Positions 7,882 to 17,587 of a DNA stretch of 64,000 nt are shown in pieces (position 1 is the first letter of the stretch; each line of letters opens with the position of its first letter). Under the pieces are notes generated by a model. The model worked only from the letters and a program-made list of their open reading frames with translations. It was not told the origin of the DNA and did not search any database. A program made the position numbers and the translations under genes. This DNA is from Streptomyces sp. CB01635. Lineage in GTDB: Bacteria; Actinomycetota; Actinomycetes; Streptomycetales; Streptomycetaceae. The stretch covers positions 1 to 64,000 of the forward strand of contig NZ_NNBL01000040.1 in assembly GCF_002803065.1 (NCBI RefSeq), given 5' to 3'.

Positions 7882-9137
7882 CCGGCGCTCCTTTCGTACG
7901 CGGCGTCGCGCCGCTGTTCCACGGTGGGCCCGGCGAGCGGCACCTCGGCCACGACCCGGAACATCCCGTCCGCATCCGGCACCACACCGGCCTCAAGCGT
8001 TCCGGCGACCTCGGCAAGGCGCTCCCGCAGCCCCGCGAGCCCCGACCCGCCGCTCAGGGCCCCAGGCGTTCCGGCCCCGTCGTTCTCCACGCTCAGGACC
8101 ACCGCGTCCGGCCCCACCCGTACGCCGATGTCGCAGCGCCGGGCGTCCCCGTGCCGCAGGACGTTCGTCGTGGCCTCGCGGACGACCCAGCCGAGGGCGG
8201 ACTGTATGGGGCCGGGCAGCTCGGCGGCCGGACCTGTCACCTCGCAGGAGATCCCCGCTGCGGTCAACACGCCCTGCGCGCCCGCCAGTTCGGCCGACAG
8301 GTCGGCTTCGCGATAGCCGCGTACGACCTCCCGTACTTCCCTCTGTGACTCCTGGGCGATGCGCTGCACCTCGGTCATCTGGTCCACGGCCTCGGGCCGC
8401 CCGCGCAGGGTGAGCTGGACCGCGAGCTCGCTCTTGAGCGCGATCACGGCGAGATTGCGGCCCATCACGTCATGGAGATCGCGCCCGAACCGCAGCCGCT
8501 CCTCGGCGACGGCGAGCCGCGCCCTGGTCTCGCGGGCCTCGTCGAGTTCGTGGACGGCGTTCAGCAGCCAGACGGAGAATCCGGCGGTCAGCGCGAAGAT
8601 CGCGGTGGTGAACAGCACGGTGGCCGCCGTGATGAGGGCGGCGGGCGCGGGCAGCCCGGACGGCACGGACGCCGCCCCGGCTCCGAGGGACGCGCCGAGC
8701 GCCGCGCCGATCACCCGCCTGCGGGTGCGCAGCCCGGGCGTGGCACAGCCCGCGCCGACCATGAGGATGCCGACGAAGAGGACGAGCGCGGTGCGGGTGC
8801 CGGCCTCCTCGTCCGCGGGCACCCGCAGCATCACGCCGAGCGTCCCGACGGCGATCACAGCGGTGACGACGCCGTACGCGATGACGAGGCGGACCGGCTG
8901 CTCGCGCCGGCCGCGCGTCCAGTCGAGCGCCCTGGACGTGGTCACCGCGCCGAACACGGCATGCGCACAGAGCGCGAGGAACAGGGTCCACGCGAGCGCG
9001 GCCGGCACCTCACCGAAGGCGAGCGGCCCGAGCCAGCAGATCTCGACGAGCCCGAAGGAGTGCAGAGACCACCGTGTGTACGTCTCCACCTTCGCCGGGG
9101 TGCTCTTCCCCCGCCACCACGCGCCAGGCCGCTTCAT
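7878..9137 (-). CDS. Sensor histidine kinase (DesK-like, HisKA_3 type)
   Basis: The 420-residue protein starts with a membrane part of several hydrophobic segments (about residues 20-185) and little extracytoplasmic sequence, so it may sense a membrane signal. A HisKA_3 dimerisation helix follows with the phospho-acceptor in RDLHDVMGRN near residue 222. A GHKL ATPase comes next, with REATTNVLRHG near 322 and GSGLAGLRERL near 385. The start is ATG 9137 with the purine-rich site GGAGCGGGGAC in front of it. The frame remains open upstream but that part is a shadow of the permease gene. The gene lies 17 bases after the permease stop and overlaps the response regulator by four bases. Confidence 0.9.
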   Translation of the reverse strand: MKRPGAWWRGKSTPAKVETYTRWSLHSFGLVEICWLGPLAFGEVPAALAWTLFLALCAHAVFGAVTTSRALDWTRGRREQPVRLVIAYGVVTAVIAVGTLGVMLRVPADEEAGTRTALVLFVGILMVGAGCATPGLRTRRRVIGAALGASLGAGAASVPSGLPAPAALITAATVLFTTAIFALTAGFSVWLLNAVHELDEARETRARLAVAEERLRFGRDLHDVMGRNLAVIALKSELAVQLTLRGRPEAVDQMTEVQRIAQESQREVREVVRGYREADLSAELAGAQGVLTAAGISCEVTGPAAELPGPIQSALGWVVREATTNVLRHGDARRCDIGVRVGPDAVVLSVENDGAGTPGALSGGSGLAGLRERLAEVAGTLEAGVVPDADGMFRVVAEVPLAGPTVEQRRDAAYERSAG

Positions 9138-9154
9138 GTCCCCGCTCCGTCGGA

Positions 9155-9964
9155 TCACCGCCGTGGTTCCCAGCGGAACCACCGTCGTACAGCAAACACG
9201 GCGAGGACGGTCCAGGCCACAGCGGTGGCGACGGCGCCCAGGGCGTCGTACGCGGAGAGATCCCCGGTCCAGCCGCCCCGTACGAGGGTGATCACCGGCG
9301 TGAGGGGGAGCAGTTCGCACACCGACGCGAGGCGGTCCGGCATGACTTCGAGCGGTACGACGGTGCCGGAGCCGAGCATCGAGAGGAGCAGCAGCGGCAT
9401 GGCCGCGACCTGCGCGCTCTCGACGCTCTTGCTGAAACTCGCGGTGACGGCGGCGAGCGCGGGCCACATCACCAGCCCCAGCAGCAGCCCCAGGACGGCG
9501 TAGTACGGCGCCTGCGGAGCTCCCACGTCGAGGAACGCCGTGCAGGCGGCGACGAGGACGAGGCTCTGCGCGAGGCCGATGGCGACGGAGGGCACCGCGG
9601 CGCCCGCGAGGATCTCCGCGTCCCGCAGCTCACCGGTGCGCAGCCGCTTGAGGACGAGTTCCTCGCGCCGCGCCGCGTACACGCCGACCAGCGCGCTGTA
9701 GACGGCGAAGAGGAGGGAGAAGCCGATCGCGGACGGCAGCAGCACCGAGCCGACGGTGAGCCCCGCACCCTTCAGGTCCATGCTGTCGATCGACGAGCGC
9801 ACGCTGAACGGCAGCACCAGCGGCACGAACACCGCGGTGAAGAGCGTGCCCTTGCTGCGCCCGATCAGCGTCAGCTCCGCGCGGGCGAGCGCCCGCATCC
9901 GCCCTGCGGCCGTCGTGCGGCCCGTGACCGCGGGCTTCGTCCTGTCCGTCACGACCGCGCTCAT
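9155..9964 (-). CDS. ABC-2 type exporter permease
   Basis: The 269-residue membrane protein has about six hydrophobic segments, including TLFTAVFVPLVLPFSV, FSLLFAVYSALVGVYAARR and PLLLLSMLGSGTVVP. The motif RREELVLKRLRTGELRD between helices 2 and 3 is typical of ABC-2 (DrrB-like) permeases. It should pair with the ATPase encoded just upstream; their junction is an ATGA overlap in which the permease ATG shares bases with the ATPase stop. Exporters of this type often move lipophilic drugs or lipids. Here the attached two-component system suggests envelope or drug-stress induction. Confidence 0.88.
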   Translation of the reverse strand: MSAVVTDRTKPAVTGRTTAAGRMRALARAELTLIGRSKGTLFTAVFVPLVLPFSVRSSIDSMDLKGAGLTVGSVLLPSAIGFSLLFAVYSALVGVYAARREELVLKRLRTGELRDAEILAGAAVPSVAIGLAQSLVLVAACTAFLDVGAPQAPYYAVLGLLLGLVMWPALAAVTASFSKSVESAQVAAMPLLLLSMLGSGTVVPLEVMPDRLASVCELLPLTPVITLVRGGWTGDLSAYDALGAVATAVAWTVLAVFAVRRWFRWEPRR

Positions 9965-10932
9965 CGCGCCGCCACCTCGTCCCTGTGCTCCGTGCCGGCC
10001 ATGGTTTCCGTACGCGCGTCCTGCGCGATCCGCAGGAACGCCTCTTCGAGGGACGCGCTGCGCACGTCGAGCCCCCGCAGCTCGACCCGGGCGTCCCTGG
10101 CCCACAACAGGAGCCCGGTGGCGGCCCGTTGGAGCTCGCCGGTCCGCAGCCGGATGGTGCGGCCGTCCGTCTCGTGGCCGCTGACGCCGAGCTCGGCGAG
10201 CGGCGGGAGGTCGCCGGGGAAGTAGCCGTCGGGAAGTTCGAAGGAGATGTGCGAGGGCTGGGCGGCGACGACCTCGTCGACGCGGCCCTCGGCGGCGATC
10301 CGCCCCTCGTGCAGGATGGCGAGCCGGTCGGCGAGCTCCTCGGCCTCTTCGAGGTAGTGGGTGGTCAGCAGCACGGTGGTGCCTTCGGCGCGCAGCTCGC
10401 GCACCAGGTTCCAGGTGGCGCGCCGTCCCTCGGCGTCGAGGCCGGTGGTCGGCTCGTCGAGGAAGAGGACCTCGGGCCGGCCGAGCAGCGCGAGCGCCAG
10501 GTCCAGGCGCCGCTTCTCGCCGCCGGACAGCTGCTTCACGCGGACCCGGGACCGCCGTTCGAGCCCGACGAGCTCAAGGGCCTCACCGGCGGGCCGGGCA
10601 CCGCTCGTGCATCCGCCCCACATCCGGACGGCCTCGGCGACGGTCAGCTCGGACGGAAAGCCGCCTTCCTGGAGCATGACCCCGACGCGCGGCCTGACCA
10701 GGTCGCGTTCCGTGTACGGGTCGTGCCCGAGGACCCGTACACGGCCGCCGGCCGGGACGGCGAGTCCTTCGAGGAGTTCGACGGTGGAGGTCTTGCCCGC
10801 GCCGTTGGTGCCGAGGAGGGCGAAGAGTTCTCCGCGGGCGACGGAGAAGGTCACTCCGCGCACCGCCTCGTACGAGCCCCCGTACACGCGTCGCAGATCG
10901 GTGACGTCGATCACGCGCTCGTTCGTTTCCAT
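9961..10932 (-). CDS. ABC exporter ATP-binding protein (DrrA-like)
   Basis: The 323-residue ATPase carries Walker A GTNGAGKTS at residues 41-49, the signature LSGGE at 135-139 and Walker B VLFLDEP at 155-161. A C-terminal extension of about 100 residues is of the kind found in DrrA-type drug exporters. It is the first gene of the operon. Its ATG is preceded by GAAAGGCTCGGAGC, an acceptable ribosome site. A palindrome TGACAAATGTCA about 60 bases upstream could be an operator for the operon's own response regulator. The whole operon sits between two identical tRNA-Gly genes. Confidence 0.9.
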   Translation of the reverse strand: METNERVIDVTDLRRVYGGSYEAVRGVTFSVARGELFALLGTNGAGKTSTVELLEGLAVPAGGRVRVLGHDPYTERDLVRPRVGVMLQEGGFPSELTVAEAVRMWGGCTSGARPAGEALELVGLERRSRVRVKQLSGGEKRRLDLALALLGRPEVLFLDEPTTGLDAEGRRATWNLVRELRAEGTTVLLTTHYLEEAEELADRLAILHEGRIAAEGRVDEVVAAQPSHISFELPDGYFPGDLPPLAELGVSGHETDGRTIRLRTGELQRAATGLLLWARDARVELRGLDVRSASLEEAFLRIAQDARTETMAGTEHRDEVAAR

Positions 10933-10990
10933 GCTCCGAGCCTTTCCCGGGGCCGGGGCGAGGAGCAGTGCGCGCTGTCACCGAACCGCA

Positions 10991-11002
10991 TGACAAATGT
11001 CA
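10991..11002. promoter_or_regulatory. Candidate operator upstream of the ABC/two-component operon
   Basis: TGACA-AA-TGTCA is a perfect palindrome about 60 bases upstream of the ATPase start. A further half-site-like TGACA lies closer to the gene at 10977-10981 on the minus strand. NarL-family regulators commonly bind such short inverted repeats. Binding is inferred, not shown. Confidence 0.35.
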
Positions 11003-11052
11003 GAGCGGGTCGCGGACATGTGCCGCAGGAGATGAGAGGGGGCGGACATGCA

Positions 11053-11083
11053 GAAGGCCCCGGTCCGATGGACCGGGGCCTTC
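11053..11083 (-). terminator. Hairpin terminator downstream of tRNA-Gly copy 2
   Basis: GAAGGCCCCGGTCC at 11053-11066 pairs perfectly with 11070-11083 around a three-base loop. It lies 7 bases beyond the 3' end of the minus-strand tRNA-Gly and separates it from the ABC operon. Confidence 0.75.
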
Positions 11084-11089
11084 AACTGG

Positions 11090-11162
11090 AGCGAACGACG
11101 AGGTTCGAACTCGCGACCTCAACCTTGGCAAGGTTGCGCTCTACCAACTGAGCTACGTTCGC
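11090..11162 (-). tRNA. tRNA-Gly (anticodon GCC), copy 2
   Basis: Identical over 73 bases to the gene at 7177-7249, with anticodon GCC and a normal D-loop and T-loop. The identity extends a few bases into both flanks, giving an 80-base direct repeat around the ABC/two-component operon. It is probably transcribed together with the neighbouring tRNA-Gly(UCC). Confidence 0.96.
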
Positions 11163-11241
11163 ACTGCCTCCGATCGACTCTCATCGATCGGCGCGAGCAC
11201 CAGCCTACCGCACTCCGAAGAGTGGTCGGTACGCGATGCAG

Positions 11242-11313
11242 AGCGGGTGACAGGAATTGCACACTGCGCCTTCCCCCTGGAAGGGGGATGTTCTACTACT
11301 GAACTACACCCGC
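11242..11313 (-). tRNA. Atypical tRNA-Gly (anticodon TCC) with non-canonical D-loop and T-loop
   Basis: On the minus strand the acceptor GCGGGTG/CACCCGC and D-stem GTTC/GAAC are perfect. The anticodon stem TCCCC/GGGGA encloses CTTCCAG, giving anticodon TCC. Several parts are abnormal. The D-loop is AGTAGTA, where a normal tRNA-Gly has AATGGTA, so G18 is lost. The T-loop reads TGCAATT, so the invariant TTC is TGC and position 55 is G. The T-stem (GCAG-T-G against CCTGT) has only a G-T, three good pairs and a closing G-C around a bulged T. C32 and G38 can pair, which tightens the anticodon loop. Loss of the G18-U55 elbow contact and a weak T-arm are the marks of the staphylococcal tRNA-Gly used for peptidoglycan rather than the ribosome. 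A degraded pseudogene is an alternative, but the other stems are intact. Confidence 0.85.
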
Positions 11314-11424
11314 AAGACTCCGTGAGGTCCGGCCTTTCGGCCTCGCCCCTCGGCGTGCTCCAGACTTTAGCTGATCAACAGGGGTGCAGCGCAAGTCGGC
11401 TGCTCTGCGGGCTGCCGGAGGGGG

Positions 11425-11766
11425 TCAGTTGGCCGCCTCGAACGCCTCGTAGACCCGCTTGGGGATGCGGCCGCGTGGCGGGACGTCCATCTTGTGCGAG
11501 CGCGCCCAGGCGCGGACGGTCGCCGGGTCGGCGGACACCGCGGTGTGCTTGAAGCTCCTGACGGTCTTCCCCGACGCCGCACGGCCCGAGCCGGTCTGCT
11601 TGCGGCCGGCCTGGAGGAAGGGAGCCAGCGCCTTGCGCAGTTTCTTGGCATTGGCTGGATTCAGGTCGATCTCGTACGACTTGCCGTCGAGACCGAACGC
11701 GACCGTTTCTGCGGCTTCTCCGCCGTCGATGTCGTCGGAGAGAGTGACCACGACACGCTGCGCCAC
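11425..11766 (-). CDS. lsrL: Lsr2-family nucleoid-associated protein (LsrL paralogue)
   Basis: The 113-residue protein is a full-length Lsr2. The N-terminal dimerisation half begins AQRVVVTLSDDIDGG and includes YEIDLNP near residue 31. A basic linker of about 20 residues (GRKQTGSGRAASGKTVR) joins it to the DNA-binding half, where WARSHKMDVPPRGRIP carries the AT-hook-like RGR at 98-100. Lsr2 proteins coat AT-rich DNA and silence acquired genes in actinobacteria. Streptomyces has two copies. I assign the LsrL paralogue because it lies beside purS, the position I remember for lsrL in S. coelicolor. The start is GTG 11766 with AAGGGA about 9 bases upstream. It diverges from purS across a relatively AT-rich 328-base gap, a natural site for its own regulation. 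Confidence 0.9.
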   Translation of the reverse strand: MAQRVVVTLSDDIDGGEAAETVAFGLDGKSYEIDLNPANAKKLRKALAPFLQAGRKQTGSGRAASGKTVRSFKHTAVSADPATVRAWARSHKMDVPPRGRIPKRVYEAFEAAN

Positions 11767-12094
11767 GAATATCGGTCCCTTCGTGCGACATCTGCACCTT
11801 GACGTGCGCCGATGTCGACTGTCCGGCTGTTATGGGGCAAAGCAGAGGCGAACTGCCCGCTTTCGCCATTTCCTTTTTACCCTGCATGGCATTGCATTGT
11901 GAAGACCGACTAAATCCCCCCGCGTGTCCGGAGGCAATGGGTCTCCGAAATCTTTCCCCGGATTTTCCACGGGGTCACCGGGGCTGTTGCAGTAACGTGA
12001 TCCGGCTCTCGTAGCTTCCTACGGTCTACGCGAGTAGAAATTTTGTCCGGGTAGTCTGAAGGGACCTGCTCAGCACCACACACCGGGAGTGCCA
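11767..12094. other. Divergent intergenic region between lsrL and purS
   Basis: This 328-base gap is clearly poorer in GC than the coding DNA and must hold promoters for both lsrL and the purSQL operon. CGTAG-CTTC-CTACG at 12010-12023 is a small inverted repeat. TAGTCT at 12052-12057 is a fair -10 box about 37 bases before the purS start. No gene was found here. Confidence 0.5.
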
Positions 12095-12361
12095 GTGGCA
12101 CGCGTCGTAGTCGACGTCATGCTCAAGCCGGAGATCCTCGACCCCCAGGGCCAGGCGGTGCAGCGTGCACTGCCGCGCCTCGGTTTCGAGGGCATCTCCG
12201 ACGTACGTCAGGGAAAGCGATTCGAACTCGAGGTTGACGGGCCCGTTGACGATGCCGTCCTCGCCCGTATCCACGAGTTGGCCGACACGTTCCTCGCCAA
12301 CACCGTGATCGAGAACTTCACCGTGAAGGTGGAAGAACCCGCGGTGGGGGCAGAAAAGTGA
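12095..12361 (+). CDS. purS: Phosphoribosylformylglycinamidine synthase, small subunit PurS
   Basis: PurS is the 88-residue helper that bridges PurQ and PurL in the three-part FGAM synthase complex. The sequence MARVVVDVMLKPEILDPQG, then GFEGISDVRQGKRFELEVDG, is that of actinobacterial PurS, and the length is normal. The start is taken at GTG 12095 because GGGAGTG gives a spaced ribosome site and the conserved protein begins MARVVV. The GTG at 12089 adds two residues but leaves no room for a site. The stop overlaps the purQ GTG by four bases. Confidence 0.95.
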   Translation: MARVVVDVMLKPEILDPQGQAVQRALPRLGFEGISDVRQGKRFELEVDGPVDDAVLARIHELADTFLANTVIENFTVKVEEPAVGAEK

Positions 12362-13037
12362 CCGCTCGTATTGGAGTCGTCACCTTTCCCGGATCCCTCG
12401 ACGACCGGGACACGCAGCGCGCGATCCGACTCGCCGGTGCGGAACCCGTAGCCCTCTGGCACAAGGACAAGGATCTGAAGCAGGTCGACGCTGTCGTCCT
12501 GCCCGGTGGATTCTCCTACGGCGACTATCTGCGGGCGGGTGCCATCTCCCGGTTCTCGCCGGTGATGGAGAGCGTCGTCGACCAGGCCAAGGCGGGTCTT
12601 CCCGTTCTCGGTATCTGCAATGGCTTCCAGGTCCTGACCGAGGCTCATCTGCTCCCCGGCGCGATGCTCGGCAACGACCATCTGCACTTCATCTGCCGTG
12701 ACCAGAAGCTGCGCGTGGAGAACACGGACACCGCCTGGACCGCCGACTACACGGCCGGCCAGGAGATCCACATCCCGCTGAAGAACATGGACGGCCGCTA
12801 CGTCGCCGACGAGCGCACGCTGGACATGCTGGAGGCGGAGGGCCGCGTCGCCTTCCGTTACGTGGGCTTCAACCCGAACGGCTCGCTCCGCGACATCGCC
12901 GGCATCACGAACGAGGCGGGCAATGTCGTCGGTCTGATGCCGCACCCGGAGCACGCCGTCGAGCCGCTCGTCGGCTCCGGTCGCACCGACGGCCTCCCCT
13001 TCTTCACCTCGATCCTCAAGAAGCTGGTCGCCGCCTC

Positions 13038-13041
<4 letters not shown>
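12358..13041 (+). CDS. purQ: Phosphoribosylformylglycinamidine synthase, glutamine amidotransferase subunit PurQ
   Basis: The 227-residue class I glutamine amidotransferase supplies ammonia to PurL. The nucleophile is Cys87 in LPVLGICNGFQ. The His196/Glu198 pair lies in LMPHPEHAVEP near the C-terminus, and VLPGGFSYGDYLRAGA (48-63) is the PurQ oxyanion region. The GTG start overlaps purS (GTGA) and the stop overlaps the purL ATG (ATGA), so the three subunits are translationally coupled, which suits a fixed complex. Confidence 0.96.
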
Positions 13042-15287
<2,246 letters not shown>

Positions 15288-15303
15288 CGATCGTCCCCGT
15301 ACG

Positions 15304-15353
15304 AACGCGAAGGCCCCACTCGGCTGTGAACTGCCGGGTGGGGCCTTCGCGTT
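15304..15353 (+). terminator. Strong hairpin terminator after purL
   Basis: A 21-pair stem at 15304-15324 and 15333-15353, with one G-T wobble, surrounds an 8-base loop and begins 17 bases after the purL stop. It closes the purSQL operon. Confidence 0.8.
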
Positions 15354-15447
15354 GAGCGCCCCACGGGCAGGTGTGAGGCGCCGTCCCGCACGCACCCTGC
15401 TGGTAGCTTCGATGACTCGCAGGCCGGGATCGGGGGGTGGAGGAGCG

Positions 15448-16691
15448 ATGGACGTGCCGCGCCGTGTGCGCAAGTCCGTCAACGTACTGCTGTGCCTGGT
15501 CGCCGTGGCGGGGATCGGGTGGAGCGGCCGCGAGATCTGGCAGGTCTGGCAGGGCCGGCACCAGATCGACGAGGCCTGCGCGGGGATCGTGCCGCCCGGG
15601 CGGGTGCTCGCGCTCTCGCCGGCGGGCGGCACTCTCTCGCACCGACAGGCGGACGAGGGCACGATCGAACTCGACGCCGGCCTGCCGCAGGACTGTGAGA
15701 TCTTCAGCACCGAGGCGGGCGAGAAGCACGGCACCAGCAGCGGCGAACGGTGGTTCTTCACGGGCACGGTGGGTGCGCTGCCGGAACAGTCTGTGGTCAC
15801 CGACGACCCGCTGGAAGAACTCGTGGACTTCAACGGAGACCCCACCTACCCCGTCCAGCCGCTCGGCGCGGTGTGGCGGGCGTGGTGGGGGACACGGGGG
15901 TCATGGTCCAACTCCCCTGCCCGAAGGGACGGTCCAACGGAGTTCCGGTCACGGACCTGTGGGCGCGGGCCGAACTGATGGACCCTGGCCCGCATTTCAC
16001 CGAGAAAGGCCAGCTCGGCGCGCACGACCGGCAGACGCTCGCGAAGGCCGCGGTCACCATGGCCAACCGTCTCGCCGAGCGGCTCGGCTGCGCCGAACGG
16101 CTGCCCGATCCTCCGTCTGACATCCCCGCCTTGACCGAGGGCCCGGTCCCGGCAGCGCGCGCCGACGGTACCTGCGCCTGGTACGGGAAGGCGGGCCTCT
16201 CCCGCCGGCCGGGGCTCCCCGACCAGGTCCTCCAGAGCCGTGCGGACGACAGGTTGTGGGACGAGAGCTGCGGCCTCGTCCTCGGCGGGAGCCGCGCCCG
16301 GGCGCTCTGGCTGGCCGGGACGAAGGATCACGAACACCTCATCAGCCCGAAGCGGCCGGGCCAGTACTTCGTCTCCCTCCACACCTACGCGGGAGAGGAA
16401 GCCACAACCATCAGGCTCAGCCGCACCGACTACGACGAGCCCGCGGACGAGGCCGAACCGGGCAAGGCGGGCCGCAGCAGCGAGGAACCGGTCTGGTGGG
16501 CCTCATCCGAGTGCGACGGGCGACCGCAGATCCACACCATGACCGCCGCCTACGGCTACGACGACCTGATGACCCCCGCCCTCGAGAAGGTCTTCCGGGC
16601 CTACGTCGACGACGTCACCGAGCGCCGCGGCTGCTCGCAGGTCAAGTTCCCCGCCGCCTCGACGTTCCAGACGGAACCCGACGGGGCCTAG
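15448..16691 (+). pseudogene. Frameshifted gene for a membrane-anchored protein of unknown function
   Basis: Two overlapping frames together read as one protein. The first starts at ATG 15448 with the excellent site GGTGGAGGAG. It begins MDVPRRVRKSVNVLLCLVA, a basic N-terminus and one membrane helix, and continues sensibly to YPVQPLGA. It then turns into TWRAWWGTRG-like shadow sequence and stops at 15978. The second frame picks up as GVAGVVGDTGVMVQLPCP and runs to 16691. One extra G near 15871 (GCGGTG read as GCGGGTG) would restore a single product of about 414 residues ending in CSQVKFPAA. So one base is missing here, either a real mutation or a sequencing error in a GC-rich run. The rejoined protein has a single N-terminal anchor, several cysteines and no domain that I recognise. 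Confidence 0.6.
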
Positions 16692-16728
16692 GCCCCACGT
16701 CCGCGAGGAACGCATGCCGGTCGCGGCA

Positions 16729-16740
16729 TAGGCTCCCCCC
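16729..16740 (+). promoter_or_regulatory. Probable leaderless promoter of the SCP-like gene
   Basis: TAGGCT at 16729-16734 lies 6 bases before the ATG at 16741, with no ribosome site between them. This is the same arrangement as at purD and purF. Confidence 0.5.
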
Positions 16741-17535
16741 ATGCCACCGGCCAAGAAGCGCGCCCGCTCCTATGACTCCGCCAAGACCCGGACGGCGGTG
16801 CTCGCACAGTTCGCCCTCGTACGGGATGCAGTGGCGAGCCTCACGCAGGAGCAGCTCAGCGCCCCGACCCGGCTCGGTGACTGGACCGTGCGGGAGCTGG
16901 CGGCGCACTTCACGATGGCGGTCGGCGCGGTGGTCAGGGGGCTGGAGATGCCCGAGCCGGCCAAGCATGAACTCCCGCTCCTGGACTGGCCGTCGGGGAC
17001 CGCTACCGAGTCCGCCGCCATCGCCGACGGCACCCGCGAACTCGCCGCGAGCGCCACACCCGAGGAACTCTTCGCGCGCACTACGGCCCGTCTTGAGACG
17101 GCCCTCGCCGAGGCCCCGGACACCCGCCTCGTCCCCACGCGGTTCGGCGCCATGCCCCTCGCCGACTTCCTCGTCACCCGTACCGTCGAACTCGTCGTCC
17201 ACACCGACGACCTGAACGACGCGCTGCCCGGACTCGATGTCCCCTACGACCGTCAGGCGCTCGCCGCCTGTACGAGGTTGCTCGCCGACGCCCTCGCCGT
17301 GAAGGCGCCCGGCGCGTCGACCGAGGTGCGGATCCCGCCGTTCGCCGTCGTCCAGTGCGTCGAGGGCCCCCGCCACACCCGCGGCACCCCGCCGAACGTC
17401 GTCGAGACGGACCCGCTCACCTGGATCCGCCTCGCCACCGGACGCGTCGAGTGGCGCGCCGCCGTGGACGACGCGAAGGTCAGCGCGAGCGGCGAGCGGG
17501 CCGATCTCAGCAAGCTGCTGCCCCTCATGAGCTGA
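16741..17535 (+). CDS. Maleylpyruvate-isomerase-like/sterol-carrier-family protein
   Basis: The 264-residue protein has an N-terminal domain of the mycothiol-dependent maleylpyruvate isomerase (DinB-like) superfamily. It shows TRLGDWTVRELAAHFTMAV near residues 42-62 and TVELVVHTDDL near 150, which supply histidine and acidic residues expected for a metal site. The C-terminal part (about 185-264, including VVETDPLTWIRLATGRVEW) resembles the bacterial sterol-carrier-like domain attached to this family. The reaction is unknown; mycothiol-dependent chemistry is an inference from the fold. It lies between the purSQL and purF units, a position I recall as conserved in Streptomyces. The start is ATG 16741, probably leaderless. 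Confidence 0.75.
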   Translation: MPPAKKRARSYDSAKTRTAVLAQFALVRDAVASLTQEQLSAPTRLGDWTVRELAAHFTMAVGAVVRGLEMPEPAKHELPLLDWPSGTATESAAIADGTRELAASATPEELFARTTARLETALAEAPDTRLVPTRFGAMPLADFLVTRTVELVVHTDDLNDALPGLDVPYDRQALAACTRLLADALAVKAPGASTEVRIPPFAVVQCVEGPRHTRGTPPNVVETDPLTWIRLATGRVEWRAAVDDAKVSASGERADLSKLLPLMS

Positions 17536-17587
17536 CCCGATGGCGGATCGGGGGAACCGATCCGACCGCCCCGCCCGTCCAACCGCC

